Assembly (NCBI RefSeq): GCF_028550395.1
Contig: NZ_JAQQKW010000009.1
Span: 62,001 to 126,000 of the forward strand
Reading direction: 5' to 3'
Origin: Asticcacaulis currens
GTDB lineage: Bacteria; Pseudomonadota; Alphaproteobacteria; Caulobacterales; Caulobacteraceae
Length of the DNA stretch: 64,000 nucleotides
This document shows positions 34,327-43,219 of this stretch, one piece after another. Position 1 is the first letter of the stretch. Each line of letters opens with the position of its first letter. The notes under the pieces are model-generated. The model had not been told where the DNA came from, did not search any database, and saw only the letters and a list, made by a program, of their open reading frames with translations. The translations under genes were made by a program, and so were the position numbers.

Positions 34327-35193
34327 TTACTTTTTCGCCGGGGCCTGCGCGGCGGGTTTGGCCGGCGCGGGCGCAGCGGCCCCGCCGGCGGCATTGACCT
34401 TATCGAGACGGTTTTGCAGATCATCGGCGCGCTTCATCCGCTGCGCCAGCTTTTCGGTCAGATCGCGCGCCTTGTCCGGCTGCATCTGCGCCAGAACAGC
34501 GGCGAGATTGCGCTCCTTCATCTTGGCGGCGATCGGCAGGCGTACCTCGTCCTTGAGCGTTTCCATGACCTTAGCGGCGTCCTTCGGCTTCATGGATTCA
34601 TAGACCTTGACCATGCGCGCCACGTCTTCGTCGCCGGTCTTGTTGGCCTGATCGAGCAGGGCCTGCACCTGGGTCTTGAGGTCGCCCAGTTGCTTGATTC
34701 GGCCATCGAGCTTGCTTTCGGCGGCGGCGATCAGTTGCTCCTGCGTCGCCATCTGCTTTTCGCGGGCGTCCAGTTCGGCGCGACGCTGCGCCAGGGCCTG
34801 AATGACCTTCAACTCCGAGGGGGACATGCCCGCCTGCTTGGCCAGATCATCGACCGAGGTGGCGCAGACCGGGGCCGCCTTGGCCGTAGCCGCGGCGGGC
34901 TGAGCCGTATCCAGCACCGACAGGGCCTTGTCGTCGCCAGACGGCGAATCGGCAGCCGCCTCCGCCGCATCGGCTGCCGTATCATCGGCAGAGGTCGCCT
35001 TTTCGGCCTTTCCCCTGGACTTATCCTTCGCCTCGGCGGTCTTCGCCGCGCCATCGGCCTTCGGGGCCTCGGCCCAGGCGGTGGCGCTCTTGAGGAAGGC
35101 CGGCATGGCCTCGATGGAACCGACGGCCCGGACGGCGATAACGCCGCCGACGGCAACGGCGATCAGCGGCAGGAGGCGAAGATTATTGGCCAT
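34327..35193 (-). CDS. MotE-like flagellar protein (MgtE intracellular N domain)
   Basis: A 288-residue protein. One N-terminal hydrophobic segment (about 5-25), an Ala/Asp/Lys-rich disordered linker (40-105), a coiled coil (about 125-185, ALAQRRAELDAREKQMATQEQLI), an MgtE_N-type helical domain (about 190-265; VYESMKPKDAAKVMETL and LAAVLAQMQPDKA) and a Pro/Ala/Lys tail. In Sinorhizobium, MotE is a periplasmic chaperone for MotC. In Caulobacteraceae such proteins sit in the fliLM cluster with undefined roles. Reads in the same direction as DUF6468 upstream, 93 bp away. Confidence 0.8.
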   Translation of the reverse strand: MANNLRLLPLIAVAVGGVIAVRAVGSIEAMPAFLKSATAWAEAPKADGAAKTAEAKDKSRGKAEKATSADDTAADAAEAAADSPSGDDKALSVLDTAQPAAATAKAAPVCATSVDDLAKQAGMSPSELKVIQALAQRRAELDAREKQMATQEQLIAAAESKLDGRIKQLGDLKTQVQALLDQANKTGDEDVARMVKVYESMKPKDAAKVMETLKDEVRLPIAAKMKERNLAAVLAQMQPDKARDLTEKLAQRMKRADDLQNRLDKVNAAGGAAAPAPAKPAAQAPAKK

Positions 35194-35211
35194 TACTTAC
35201 TCAGACTTTTG

Positions 35212-35262
35212 CTTTAGCGCGCATTTGAATCCGAAAACCGCTTCACCTTTTGGCTTCGCCGA
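35212..35262. repeat. CCGAAAACCG...TTTTGGC repeat
   Basis: TTTAGCGCGCATTTGAATCC, then GAAAACCGCTTCACCTTTTGG. Shares its core with repeats at 11331 and 20203. Fills much of the 93-bp gap between the DUF6468 and MotE-like genes. Confidence 0.4.
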
Positions 35263-35286
35263 ACTCCGTTTCGGAATGTGCTTGGG

Positions 35287-36189
35287 TCAACGCAGCCGCC
35301 GGAACAGGGGGCGCGCGGGTTTGGGGGCCGCCTCTGCGGCTTCAGGTGCGGGCCTGTCCGGCTCAGCGGTAAGGCCTCCGTCGAACAGTTCGTCATCAAG
35401 CGCCGACGGCAGCCGCGTACGCGACAGCCGCAGAGAGTCAGCACGGGAAACGGGCGGCGCGCTTCTGCGGCCTTCATTGCGTAGCGGCGGGGCCTCCGTT
35501 GGGACACGGGGGGCCGGACGCTGGGGTTGCCGGTCCTCAGGATCGGCGAACGCTCTCAACATTTCGTTAATCGCTTCCAGCCCGATGGCGCTGACGGCGG
35601 CCTCTTCATCGGCCTCCGGGCGCGATGCAGGCGGCGTTTCGGAGCGCTGACCGCGCGACAGGCGATCATTCATGTCGCGCAGACGCCCCGAAAGCGGCAG
35701 GTTAAGGCCTTCATCGACGGCGTCATCGTCCTCATAGGCGGGACGGCCGCGTCCGGCATAGGTCTGACGTCCTTCGGCACCGCGCGCCCCGGCCCAGGTG
35801 TCCCGTTGCGCCGTGCGCGCGACCGACAGAGGCGGTTCCGGCTCGGGTTCGACGATGCGCGTAACCGGGGCGACATTTACCTCTTCGAGATCGCGGCGGG
35901 CACGTTCGGCGCGGCTGATCTGGCTTTCCAGCTTCGACAACAGGTCGCGCGCCGCCAGAATGCGCCCGTGCAGCAGTTCCTGCGATTCATCGGCATTGGT
36001 GTGCAGTTCGCGCAGGGAGGCGTGGGCCTTGATGGCGGCCTGATCCAGTTCGGCGACCGCCTTGATGAAGCTGTCCTGCCCGTTGCGCAGCGCCTTCAGG
36101 CGCGCATTGAGGCGCATGCCGTACCACAGGGCCACCAGCAGCAGGCCCATAAGGACCATATCCATGATCAGTCCGGCGGCGGCGGGCAT
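35287..36189 (-). CDS. DUF6468 flagellar-cluster protein
   Basis: A 300-residue protein with one N-terminal membrane helix (about 6-24). A conserved DUF6468 helical segment follows (RLNARLKALRNGQDSFIKAVAELDQAAIKAHASLRELH, to about residue 105). The rest is long, charged and low-complexity with Arg, Pro and Glu (110-300), probably disordered. Function unknown; regularly encoded behind fliM in alphaproteobacteria. The gap to the fliM stop is 9 bp, so it is in the same operon. Confidence 0.83.
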   Translation of the reverse strand: MPAAAGLIMDMVLMGLLLVALWYGMRLNARLKALRNGQDSFIKAVAELDQAAIKAHASLRELHTNADESQELLHGRILAARDLLSKLESQISRAERARRDLEEVNVAPVTRIVEPEPEPPLSVARTAQRDTWAGARGAEGRQTYAGRGRPAYEDDDAVDEGLNLPLSGRLRDMNDRLSRGQRSETPPASRPEADEEAAVSAIGLEAINEMLRAFADPEDRQPQRPAPRVPTEAPPLRNEGRRSAPPVSRADSLRLSRTRLPSALDDELFDGGLTAEPDRPAPEAAEAAPKPARPLFRRLR

Positions 36190-36198
36190 GGTGACGGA

Positions 36199-37365
36199 TT
36201 ACTTCTTCCTGATCTGCGTCAATCGGCGTTTGGTGGAGGCCGCCAGCGGGTGTTCGACGCGGACAGCGATATTATGGCCTTTGCGCCCCATCTTGCCATT
36301 GGTCAGCGGAATCGTACCGCACCTCAGCTCGATGGGAGAATCAGCCGTTGCATTGAGCACGATGGTCTCACCTACCTTCAAGTTCAAGACCTCAGACAGC
36401 GGCATCTGCTGTTCGTCGAGCACAGCGCGCACTTCCATCTGAGTCGTCCACAGTTCGGTGGCCAGGTGGCTTTCCCAGATATTATCGCGGCCGAACTTTT
36501 CGCCCATGAACTGCTGAAGCAGCATCTTGCGGATGGGTTCCAGCGTCGCATAGGGCAGCAGAAGCTCGACGCGGCCACCGCGGTCTTCCATGTCAATGCG
36601 CAGCTTGACCAGAATGGCGGCATTGGCCGGACGCGCAATGGCGGCAAAACGCGGATTGGTTTCCAGACGGTCCAGATTGAAATTGACCGGCGTCAGCGGT
36701 TCAAACGCCATCTTGGCGTCGTGCAGGATCACCTCGACCATGCGCTGGACCAGCACACGCTCGATCGTGGTGTAGGGACGGCCTTCGATACGCAGGGCCG
36801 CCGTGCCGCGACGCCCGCCCAGAAGCACGTCCACGATCGAATAGATCAGGTTGGAATCGACCGTCAGAAGCCCGTAATTATCCAGCTCTTCGGCACGGAA
36901 CACGGCCAGAATGGCCGGAAGCGGGATCGAGTTGAGGTAGTCGCCGAAACGGATAGACGAAATATTATCCAGCGACACTTCGACGTTGTCGGAGGTGAAA
37001 TTCCGTAAGGAGGTCGTCATCAGGCGCACAAGGCGGTCGAAGACGATTTCCAGCATCGGCAGGCGTTCATAGGACACCATCGCCGAATTGATGATGGCGC
37101 GGATGCCCGACCGCTCATTGTAGTCGTCGTCGCTGAGGTCAAAGCCCAGCAGGCTGTCGATTTCGTCCTGATTGAGGATGCGTTCGGCACCGGTGGGCGA
37201 GGCCATGCGCGAGTCGCCGCCGCCGCCGCCAACCATGGCTTCCCACTCGGCCGCCAGATCGCCCGCACCGCCGTCGCCGCCACCGCCGGAGGTCGCCGCC
37301 TCGGCCTCGGCGGCCAGTTCGGCCTCCCACTGGGCCATCAAGGCTTCCTGATCGACTTCCGCCAT
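36199..37365 (-). CDS. fliM: Flagellar motor switch protein FliM
   Basis: A 388-residue C-ring protein that binds CheY-P and sets rotation direction. The CheY-binding-type motif NQDEIDSLLGF lies at 65-75, not at the extreme N-terminus as in enterobacteria, because 60 Gly/Ala/Glu-rich residues precede it. The CheC-like middle domain (RLVRLMTTSLRNFTSDNVEVSL, VDVLLGGRR) and C-terminal SpoA domain (VRAVLDEQQMPLSEVLNLKVGETIVL) are intact. Downstream of fliL in one operon. Confidence 0.94.
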   Translation of the reverse strand: MAEVDQEALMAQWEAELAAEAEAATSGGGGDGGAGDLAAEWEAMVGGGGGDSRMASPTGAERILNQDEIDSLLGFDLSDDDYNERSGIRAIINSAMVSYERLPMLEIVFDRLVRLMTTSLRNFTSDNVEVSLDNISSIRFGDYLNSIPLPAILAVFRAEELDNYGLLTVDSNLIYSIVDVLLGGRRGTAALRIEGRPYTTIERVLVQRMVEVILHDAKMAFEPLTPVNFNLDRLETNPRFAAIARPANAAILVKLRIDMEDRGGRVELLLPYATLEPIRKMLLQQFMGEKFGRDNIWESHLATELWTTQMEVRAVLDEQQMPLSEVLNLKVGETIVLNATADSPIELRCGTIPLTNGKMGRKGHNIAVRVEHPLAASTKRRLTQIRKK

Positions 37366-37412
37366 GAACTCCTGCTTCCCGACTCTTACCCGAAACCTGC
37401 TGTTACCCTGAT

Positions 37413-38069
37413 TCAGGTAATCAGCATCTCTTCAATCAGCACCGCATTGATCTTGTGCGGGGCCAGCACCAGATTGACGCGGCGCAGGATCTCCAGCCGC
37501 AACTGATAACTGCCCTGCGATCCGGTCACATCCTCAGGGCGCAGTTCGCGTAGAAAGCCCTGAAGCACATCGTCGATGCGCGGCAGGCTCTCATTGAGCA
37601 GGTCGACCGTCTCCTGATCGGCCACCTCAAAGGTGAGCTTCAGCTTGAGATAGGTCGATTTGCCGTCGGTTGTCTGGATATTGGCCAGCGTGTCCGGCAG
37701 GGTGAAGTAGGTGATGCCGTCGGGGCCTTCGGCAATCACCGGTTGGGTCTTGGGATCAACCTTTTCGCCGCCGCCGCCGTGGCCGCCCTTCTCTTCCTTC
37801 TTCTTGCCGTGGCCATCATCCTTCTTCTTTTCCTCGCCATGGCCGCCCTTCGCCTCTTCGCCATGCGCACCGGCTTCGGCAGCCGGCTTGGGCTTCAGGA
37901 ACAGGAAATAGGCCGCAGCTCCGCCTCCGCCCAGCAGCACCACGGCACCGCCGGCAATGGCAATCAGCATGATCGGCAAGCCTTTTTTCTTTGGGGCTTC
38001 GCCCTCTTCGCCCTCGGCACCGTCAACCGGCGGCGCCTCTTCCTTTTTGGGTTTCTCTTTCTTGGCCAT
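37413..38069 (-). CDS. fliL: Flagellar basal body-associated protein FliL
   Basis: A 218-residue inner-membrane protein. N-terminal acidic/Lys segment, a membrane helix (about 33-57), then a strongly charged His/Lys/Glu/Gly linker (about 62-103) and the periplasmic FliL domain (ITYFTLPDTLANIQTTDGKSTYLKLKLTFEV). It ends RRVNLVLAPHKINAVLIEEMLIT. FliL rings support stators. First gene of fliL-fliM-DUF6468, with a CtrA-like site upstream. Confidence 0.93.
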   Translation of the reverse strand: MAKKEKPKKEEAPPVDGAEGEEGEAPKKKGLPIMLIAIAGGAVVLLGGGGAAAYFLFLKPKPAAEAGAHGEEAKGGHGEEKKKDDGHGKKKEEKGGHGGGGEKVDPKTQPVIAEGPDGITYFTLPDTLANIQTTDGKSTYLKLKLTFEVADQETVDLLNESLPRIDDVLQGFLRELRPEDVTGSQGSYQLRLEILRRVNLVLAPHKINAVLIEEMLIT

Positions 38070-38111
38070 TACCCGCCCGACACCCTAAATCCAAAACAGG
38101 CCCCAACCCTC

Positions 38112-38126
38112 TCAAAACATGGTTAA
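38112..38126. promoter_or_regulatory. Near-consensus CtrA box upstream of fliL
   Basis: On the fliL strand TTAA-CCATGTT-TTGA, seven of eight positions matching TTAA-N7-TTAA, located 43-57 bp before the fliL ATG. The TTAA half also overlaps a second weaker half to its other side (CAAA-CGCTTCG-TTAA). CtrA control of the fliLM operon is established in Caulobacter. Confidence 0.5.
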
Positions 38127-38299
38127 CGAAGCGTTTGGAATTACGGTTAGCGCGTTAACTTTTTCGTCAGGCAGACGAACACCGTCTTGCTGCACGGCGC
38201 GCAGCCCTCAATTTGGATGAGATGGCAGGAGGCTAGCGCTGCCCGTATATGAATACGGGCAAGCGACGCCGACGCACCAGATCACCGGAGAAAAGCCTT

Positions 38300-38932
38300 T
38301 TAGAGTTGGCGGCGCGTTTGGATAAAGTAGGTAATGCCCGTCCAGATCGAGGCCAGAGCGGCGAACCACAGGGCCAGATAGGCGATGGTGAAGAAGGGAT
38401 CGTACCACAGCGGCAGCAGCTTTTCCAAACCAAAGGCGGCCCAGCTTTCGGTAATCAGCAAAGCCCCCAGCGACGTCATCTGAATGGCGGTCTTCCACTT
38501 CGACAGCAGGGTCACCGGCAGGGACAGGCTGCGCCCGGCAGTGGCTTCACGCAGGGACGAGACGGCGAATTCACGGAAAAGGATGATCGCGCCGGGCAGC
38601 ACGAAGATGGGGTCGCCCGTGTGCATGGCGAACAGGCCCAGAAGCGTGCCGCAGACCAGAATCTTGTCGGCGATGGGGTCGAGGATCGAGCCCCAGACCG
38701 AAACGGCATTCAGCCGACGCGCCAGATAGCCGTCGAAATAGTCGGTCGCAGCGGCCAGAACGAACAGATAGAAGGCCCAGCGTTGCAGCCCGAAGATCAT
38801 GTCCGGCATGACCGACACCATCGGAATGGCGTCAGCCGACACCGCCATCAGCACAAACATGGCAATCCCCAGCACCAGACGGGTGGCCGTCAGTATGTTG
38901 GGGATGGGGTTGACCTGTTCGTTCGTCATCAC
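38300..38932 (-). CDS. pgsA: CDP-diacylglycerol-glycerol-3-phosphate 3-phosphatidyltransferase
   Basis: A 210-residue membrane enzyme making phosphatidylglycerol phosphate, the committed step to phosphatidylglycerol and cardiolipin. The CDP-alcohol phosphotransferase motif DG-x2-AR-x8-G-x3-D-x3-D is complete in FDGYLARRLNAVSVWGS followed by ILDPIADK (residues about 64-88). It starts NPIPNILTATRLVLGI after nine residues, typical for PgsA. Separate from the flagellar block, about 230 bp upstream of fliL. Confidence 0.94.
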   Translation of the reverse strand: MMTNEQVNPIPNILTATRLVLGIAMFVLMAVSADAIPMVSVMPDMIFGLQRWAFYLFVLAAATDYFDGYLARRLNAVSVWGSILDPIADKILVCGTLLGLFAMHTGDPIFVLPGAIILFREFAVSSLREATAGRSLSLPVTLLSKWKTAIQMTSLGALLITESWAAFGLEKLLPLWYDPFFTIAYLALWFAALASIWTGITYFIQTRRQL

Positions 38933-39007
38933 AGATACCTTGGGTTTTTATCGGCCTTGGCTTTTTACCGGCGCACTGTTTGGCACTTCTGACGCCAAAT
39001 CTCAAAG

Positions 39008-39047
39008 GAAAAAGCCCGTCGGACGAAACCGCCGCAGGCCTTTTCCC
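39008..39047 (-). terminator. Probable intrinsic terminator after chemoreceptor gene
   Basis: On the minus strand GGCCTGCGG...CCGACGGGC forms an imperfect stem followed by TTTTTCC. It lies between the chemoreceptor stop (39062) and pgsA. Confidence 0.5.
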
Positions 39048-39061
39048 TCCCGCGCCGTGCC

Positions 39062-40675
39062 TCAGGCACGGATCTGACGCACGAACCCGTCCACCTTGTC
39101 GCTCAGCTCGCGGGCGCGGCCCTGCAAGGCAACGCTTGCCCCGGCGACCTTCTGCGCCGTCAGGCCGGTGTTTTCCGCCGAGTCGGTGACGTTTTGCATA
39201 TTGTCGGCGATTTCGCGCGCCCCGGCCGCCGTGGCGTGGATGGTATGCGAAATTTCCGCCGTCACCTGCGATTGCTGACCGACGGCCTCGGCGATGACGC
39301 CAGTGCCCGCCTCGATCTCGGCAATGGTGCGCAGGATGTCGTTCATCGCCTCAACCGACAACTGGGTTTCGGACTGAATGGCTCCGACCAGCGCCGAAAT
39401 ATCGCCCAGGGCCTTCGACACCTGATTGGACAGGGCCTTGACCTCAGAGGCCACCACCGCAAAGCCGCGGCCCGCCTCACCGGCGCGCGCCGCCTCGATG
39501 GTGGCGTTGAGCGACAGGAGGTTGATCTGACCGGCAATGGTGTTGATCAGCCCGACCACATCACCGATACGCCCCGACGATTCGCTCAGGCGTTGAATCA
39601 CCGACTTGGCCGTATCGCCCTTGTCCGACGCCACGCGCACCACGGCGGCGGCGTGCTCGGCCTGTTCGCGGATGGCGGCGATGGAGGCCGTCAGTTCTTC
39701 GGCCGCGGCGGCCACCTGAGCCGAGTTGGAGGCGGCGTTCTGCGAAATGCCCGAAACGCGATGGGTGCGCGTCTTGGTGTCCTGCGCGATGTGAGTGACG
39801 TTATCGGCCTCGCCTTTCAGCAGGGCCGTGGCCGAGACCACCTCGCTAACCACCGTCGTCACCGAGGCTTCCAGTTCGTCGGCCAGGGCATTCAGCGTGC
39901 GGCGGCGTAGCTGGGCCGCGCGTTCGGCCTCGTGCGCCTCGGTTTCCTGACGCTGGCGCTCCATGTCGCTGATGCGCTGTGCCTGCTCGGCGGCGGCCTG
40001 CCGCGAGCGGGCCATGACCTGACGTGCCCGATAGACGCCGAGGCCGACCCCCGCCGCGCACAGGGCCGCCAGCCCCAGACCGATGACCAGAGCCAGACGG
40101 ATGCGGTTGAGGCTGGCCTCATATTCTTTCAGCGTAATGTCCACCCCGACCATGCCGGCAAATTGGCCGGAGGCATTGGTATAGGGCGCATAGCCCGACA
40201 GAAAGGTGCCCCACTTGTCACTGACCGGTTCGCTTTCGGTGGCACCCTTGCGGTCGCGGAAGGCCTGATGCAGGGCGGGCGACGCATCGGCATATTCTTC
40301 CATTACGGCGGAAGGCTCGCCTTTGCTGCCGGTGGGCTGCACGTCCATGACGAAATAGATCTTACCGTCGCGCTCGACCATGGCGTAGATATAGGCCAGC
40401 CGCTTGTCGGCATTGATGAGCTTCTGAAAGGGCGCAGCGACCTTCTGATAATCAACCCCGGCCTTGTCCGTACCCGACTTGAAGGTCGCCAGGGTTTCCG
40501 TATCCAGCAGCACCGCCGCCTGATTGGACAGGCCAACAAGGTTGTCGCGGATCTCGGTCTTCATGCCGTGCTGCGCCGTCATATAGACCGCCAGCGACGC
40601 CACCAGCGCCACACCAAATACCAATGCGCCCGCCAGCACGCCGTCGCGCAGGGGCTTGATACCCTGAACCGTCAT
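39062..40675 (-). CDS. Methyl-accepting chemotaxis protein
   Basis: A 537-residue chemoreceptor. First membrane helix at about 12-33, a periplasmic single-Cache-like domain (about 40-185; [43 protein letters not shown]) and a second helix (about 193-215). A cytoplasmic signalling hairpin has the conserved tip [20 protein letters not shown] followed by [22 protein letters not shown]. The C-terminus (GFVRQIRA) lacks the CheR-binding pentapeptide. Stand-alone gene; ligand unknown. Copy 3 of the triple-hairpin repeat is upstream. Confidence 0.92.
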   Translation of the reverse strand: MTVQGIKPLRDGVLAGALVFGVALVASLAVYMTAQHGMKTEIRDNLVGLSNQAAVLLDTETLATFKSGTDKAGVDYQKVAAPFQKLINADKRLAYIYAMVERDGKIYFVMDVQPTGSKGEPSAVMEEYADASPALHQAFRDRKGATESEPVSDKWGTFLSGYAPYTNASGQFAGMVGVDITLKEYEASLNRIRLALVIGLGLAALCAAGVGLGVYRARQVMARSRQAAAEQAQRISDMERQRQETEAHEAERAAQLRRRTLNALADELEASVTTVVSEVVSATALLKGEADNVTHIAQDTKTRTHRVSGISQNAASNSAQVAAAAEELTASIAAIREQAEHAAAVVRVASDKGDTAKSVIQRLSESSGRIGDVVGLINTIAGQINLLSLNATIEAARAGEAGRGFAVVASEVKALSNQVSKALGDISALVGAIQSETQLSVEAMNDILRTIAEIEAGTGVIAEAVGQQSQVTAEISHTIHATAAGAREIADNMQNVTDSAENTGLTAQKVAGASVALQGRARELSDKVDGFVRQIRA

Positions 40676-40774
40676 CTTCCGCCTCGTTCTGAAAAGAAAC
40701 TAAGGAGCGTTTTACGACTCTAACGGTTAATTTGAGTAAATTTTGCGCCGCATATAAAAAAATTCATCCTTATA

Positions 40775-40897
40775 CCAACGGCCGAAAAGGCTGACCGCCT
40801 CCGGCCGTTGAAAACTCGAGACTGTCTCATGTGTCTCGAAAAGATGAGACAGTCTCGAAAGGCATACCCAAGGGTCATTTTCAATGCCTCTTGGGTA
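40775..40897. repeat. Triple-hairpin intergenic repeat, copy 3
   Basis: Hairpin 1 is CAACGGCCG...CGGCCGTTG. Hairpin 2 is a perfect 14-bp stem, CGAGACTGTCTCAT / ATGAGACAGTCTCG, with a 13-nt loop. Hairpin 3 is ATACCCAAGGGTCAT...ATGCCTCTTGGGTAT with two mismatches. The right end reaches the stop codon of the ABC permease gene, so the element lies in its 3' untranslated region. Confidence 0.78.
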
Positions 40898-42028
40898 TCA
40901 ATCCAGCGTCACCCGGTAACGCTTGAGCGCGATAAAGCTGGCCACCGTGATGAAGATCAGCAGCGGCCAGATGTTGTGCCAGACGGCTGTTGCGTCGGCC
41001 CCCTTAAGCATGATGCCCCGCACGGCGCGCAGAAAGTGGGTCAGCGGAAAGACCGAACCAATCCACTGTGCCCAGTCGGGCATCCCACGGAAGGGAAACA
41101 TAAATCCCGACAACAGGATCGACGGCAGGAAGAAGAAGAAGGTCATCTGCATGGCCTGCATCTGGGTGCGGGCAATGGTTGAGAAGGTGAACCCGACGGC
41201 CAGATTGGCGATGATAAACAGGCCGACACAGGCCAGAAGCAGCCATGGCGAGCCCAGAAACGGCACACCGAACACGAAGGTCGAAGCCAGCAACACGATA
41301 CCGGTCTGGATCAGTCCCACCCCGACATAAGGGGTGATCTTGCCCACCATCACCTCCCACGGGCGCGCCGGCATGGCCAGAAGATTCTCCAGCGTGCCCC
41401 GCTCGCGCTCGCGCGTCATGGCCATGGAGGTAATCATGATCATGGTCATGGTCAGGATGACGCCCAGAAGCCCCGGCACGATATTGTACTGGGTGATGCC
41501 TTCGGGATTATAGCGGCGATGGACCACCACATCGACCAGAGGCGGTTGCCCTTGCAAGCTGGACCAGCCGCGCCCCAGACTTTCATTGAGAGCCCGCCGC
41601 ACAATCTCGTTCATCTGCCCTACCGCCCCGGACGCGGCCGAAGGGTCAGAGGCGTCCGCCGACAGCAGCAGTTGGGGCCGGTCGCCGCGCAACAGGCCGC
41701 GCGTAAAGCCCGACGGCACCTCGACAACAAAGGCGACCTCGCCGTTTTGCAGCAGGCGATCGGCCTCCGCCGGGTCGAACACCTGCTGTTTGATGTCGAA
41801 ATAGGTCGATTGGCGCATGGCGGCAACGATGGACCGCACGGTAGGGCTGGTTTCCTCCAGATAGACGGCGGTCGGCAGGTGGCGCGGATCGGAATTGATG
41901 GCAAAACCGAACAGGGTCAACTGGATGATCGGCACCATGATCATCATGCCGAAAGTCATGCGGTCACGCCGCATCTGGATGAATTCCTTGGCCAGTATGG
42001 CGAGGATGCGTTTCAGCGGGGCGATCAT
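40898..42028 (-). CDS. ABC-2 type transporter permease
   Basis: A 376-residue inner-membrane permease. First helix at about 25-45, a large extracytoplasmic domain (about 46-175) and five further helices, with the ABC-2 blocks MTRERERGTLENLLAMP and QMTFFFFLPSILLSGFMFPF. It resembles the YbhS/YbhR half-transporters that work with HlyD-type adaptors in drug export. The ATG at 42028 has GGAAG 8 nt upstream. It lies 91 bp after the ATPase gene; the long extra N-terminal frame upstream has no family similarity. Confidence 0.88.
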   Translation of the reverse strand: MIAPLKRILAILAKEFIQMRRDRMTFGMMIMVPIIQLTLFGFAINSDPRHLPTAVYLEETSPTVRSIVAAMRQSTYFDIKQQVFDPAEADRLLQNGEVAFVVEVPSGFTRGLLRGDRPQLLLSADASDPSAASGAVGQMNEIVRRALNESLGRGWSSLQGQPPLVDVVVHRRYNPEGITQYNIVPGLLGVILTMTMIMITSMAMTRERERGTLENLLAMPARPWEVMVGKITPYVGVGLIQTGIVLLASTFVFGVPFLGSPWLLLACVGLFIIANLAVGFTFSTIARTQMQAMQMTFFFFLPSILLSGFMFPFRGMPDWAQWIGSVFPLTHFLRAVRGIMLKGADATAVWHNIWPLLIFITVASFIALKRYRVTLD

Positions 42029-42119
42029 GATTTGTCTTCCGCCCCGTCCGCTTTTTCCGTGAGGAAAAGAGGACAAAACATGGAATAGAAAGGCGGAGCG
42101 GCAAACACAGGGTCTTTTT

Positions 42120-43037
42120 TCATGATTTATCCTCCGCCTGACCCATGAGATGGATGAAGACGTCCTCAAGGCTGGGGCGTTCGCGTCGCCACTGCGTGCC
42201 CGCCCCGCCTTCACTGGCGATCAGGGCGTCGAGTTTGGCGGCGTCGCTGTCGGACACGTGCAGGGCCGAGCCGAAATAGGCCACGTGTTCAGCCCCGTCG
42301 CGGCCACGCAGACGGTCGGCCAGCGCCCGTACACCGGGCCCTTCGGCCACCCATGTGTGCAAACCGCTCTCGTCGATGATGCGGCTGACCGGCCCCTGCG
42401 TCATCAACTGACCATAGGCGATATAGACGATCTCGTCGCAGCGCTCGGCCTCGTCCATGTAGTGGGTCGAAACCAGCACGGTCAGGCCTTCGGCGGCCAG
42501 CCGGTGAATCTGGTCCCAGAAGTCGCGGCGCGCCTGCGGATCGACGCCCGCCGTCGGCTCATCCAGCAGCAGCATGGCGGGGTTGTGCAGGGTGCAGGCG
42601 GCCAGCGCCAGCCTTTGCTTCCAGCCGCCCGAAAGCGTGCCGGCCAGTTGCTTCTGACGGCTGCTCAGGCCAAGCGTTTCCAGCGTCTGATCAACGACTT
42701 GTTTTATATTCCTCAACTCATAAAGCCGCGCCACGAACTCCAGATTCTCGCGGATCGACAGATCCTCCCAGAAGGAGAATTTCTGCGTCATATAGCCGAC
42801 CTGTCGCTTGATCTGGCGGCTGTCGGCGATGAGGTCGTAGCCGAGGCAGGTGCCCTGTCCCGCATCGGGTTTAAGCAGGCCGCACAACATGCGGATCGTG
42901 GTGGTCTTGCCCGACCCGTTCGGCCCCAGAAAGCCCCAGACCTGCCCTTTGGGCATACGGATGGCGACATTATCGACCGCCACGCGATCGCCGAAGCGCT
43001 TGGTCAGGCCGTGCACGTCAATGGCAAGGTCGGTCAT
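42120..43037 (-). CDS. ABC transporter ATP-binding protein
   Basis: A 305-residue ATPase with Walker A GPNGSGKTT (about 39-47), the Q-loop YMTQKFSFW, signature LSGGWKQRLALA near 140, Walker B MLLLDEPTAGVDP, and the switch His in VSTHYMDEAE. The C-terminal 80 residues are the usual YhiH/YbhF-type extension (ERPSLEDVFIHLMG). Powers the ABC-2 permease encoded next. AAAGG immediately before the ATG and GGGAG slightly upstream. Confidence 0.93.
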   Translation of the reverse strand: MTDLAIDVHGLTKRFGDRVAVDNVAIRMPKGQVWGFLGPNGSGKTTTIRMLCGLLKPDAGQGTCLGYDLIADSRQIKRQVGYMTQKFSFWEDLSIRENLEFVARLYELRNIKQVVDQTLETLGLSSRQKQLAGTLSGGWKQRLALAACTLHNPAMLLLDEPTAGVDPQARRDFWDQIHRLAAEGLTVLVSTHYMDEAERCDEIVYIAYGQLMTQGPVSRIIDESGLHTWVAEGPGVRALADRLRGRDGAEHVAYFGSALHVSDSDAAKLDALIASEGGAGTQWRRERPSLEDVFIHLMGQAEDKS

Positions 43038-43104
43038 CCTTTATTCTCCCCGGTTTACTGAGGCGGTGTCAGTGCGCAGTCGCCCACAAAGGGGGGCGTA
43101 TAGG

Positions 43105-43165
43105 CGCGGTTTGCCCCTCCCACCGCTTCGCGGTCCCCCCTCCCCGCTGCGCAGGGAGGGAGAAA
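43105..43165. repeat. CCTCCC/GGGAGG palindromic repeat
   Basis: CCCTCCC (43138-43144) pairs with GGGAGGG (43154-43160), preceded by ACCGCTTCGCGGT (itself a hairpin). Related to the GGGGAGGT repeats at 11390, 34168 and 49367. Lies in the gap between the HlyD-like and ATPase genes. Confidence 0.5.
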
Positions 43166-43219
43166 GGCCCTTATCTCTTGTACCTCGCTGACTTACTGAA
43201 ACTTGGGAATTGCCCGTCT

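Noticed and set aside
35527-37008. Long open frame on the plus strand (about 490 codons) opposite fliM and DUF6468
   Set aside because: It is a shadow of GC-rich codon usage: its product is Gln/Arg/His-rich with no family features, while the opposite strand encodes clear FliM and DUF6468.
38960-39000. Sigma54-type promoter TGGCAC near 38980
   Set aside because: TGGCAC is present but the -12 GC element (TTGC) is missing at the required distance, and it lies in the wrong place for a flagellar gene.
42029-42214. N-terminal extension of the ABC-2 permease
   Set aside because: The extra 62 residues are Arg/Ser-rich and unlike the family; the ATG at 42028 fits known permease starts.
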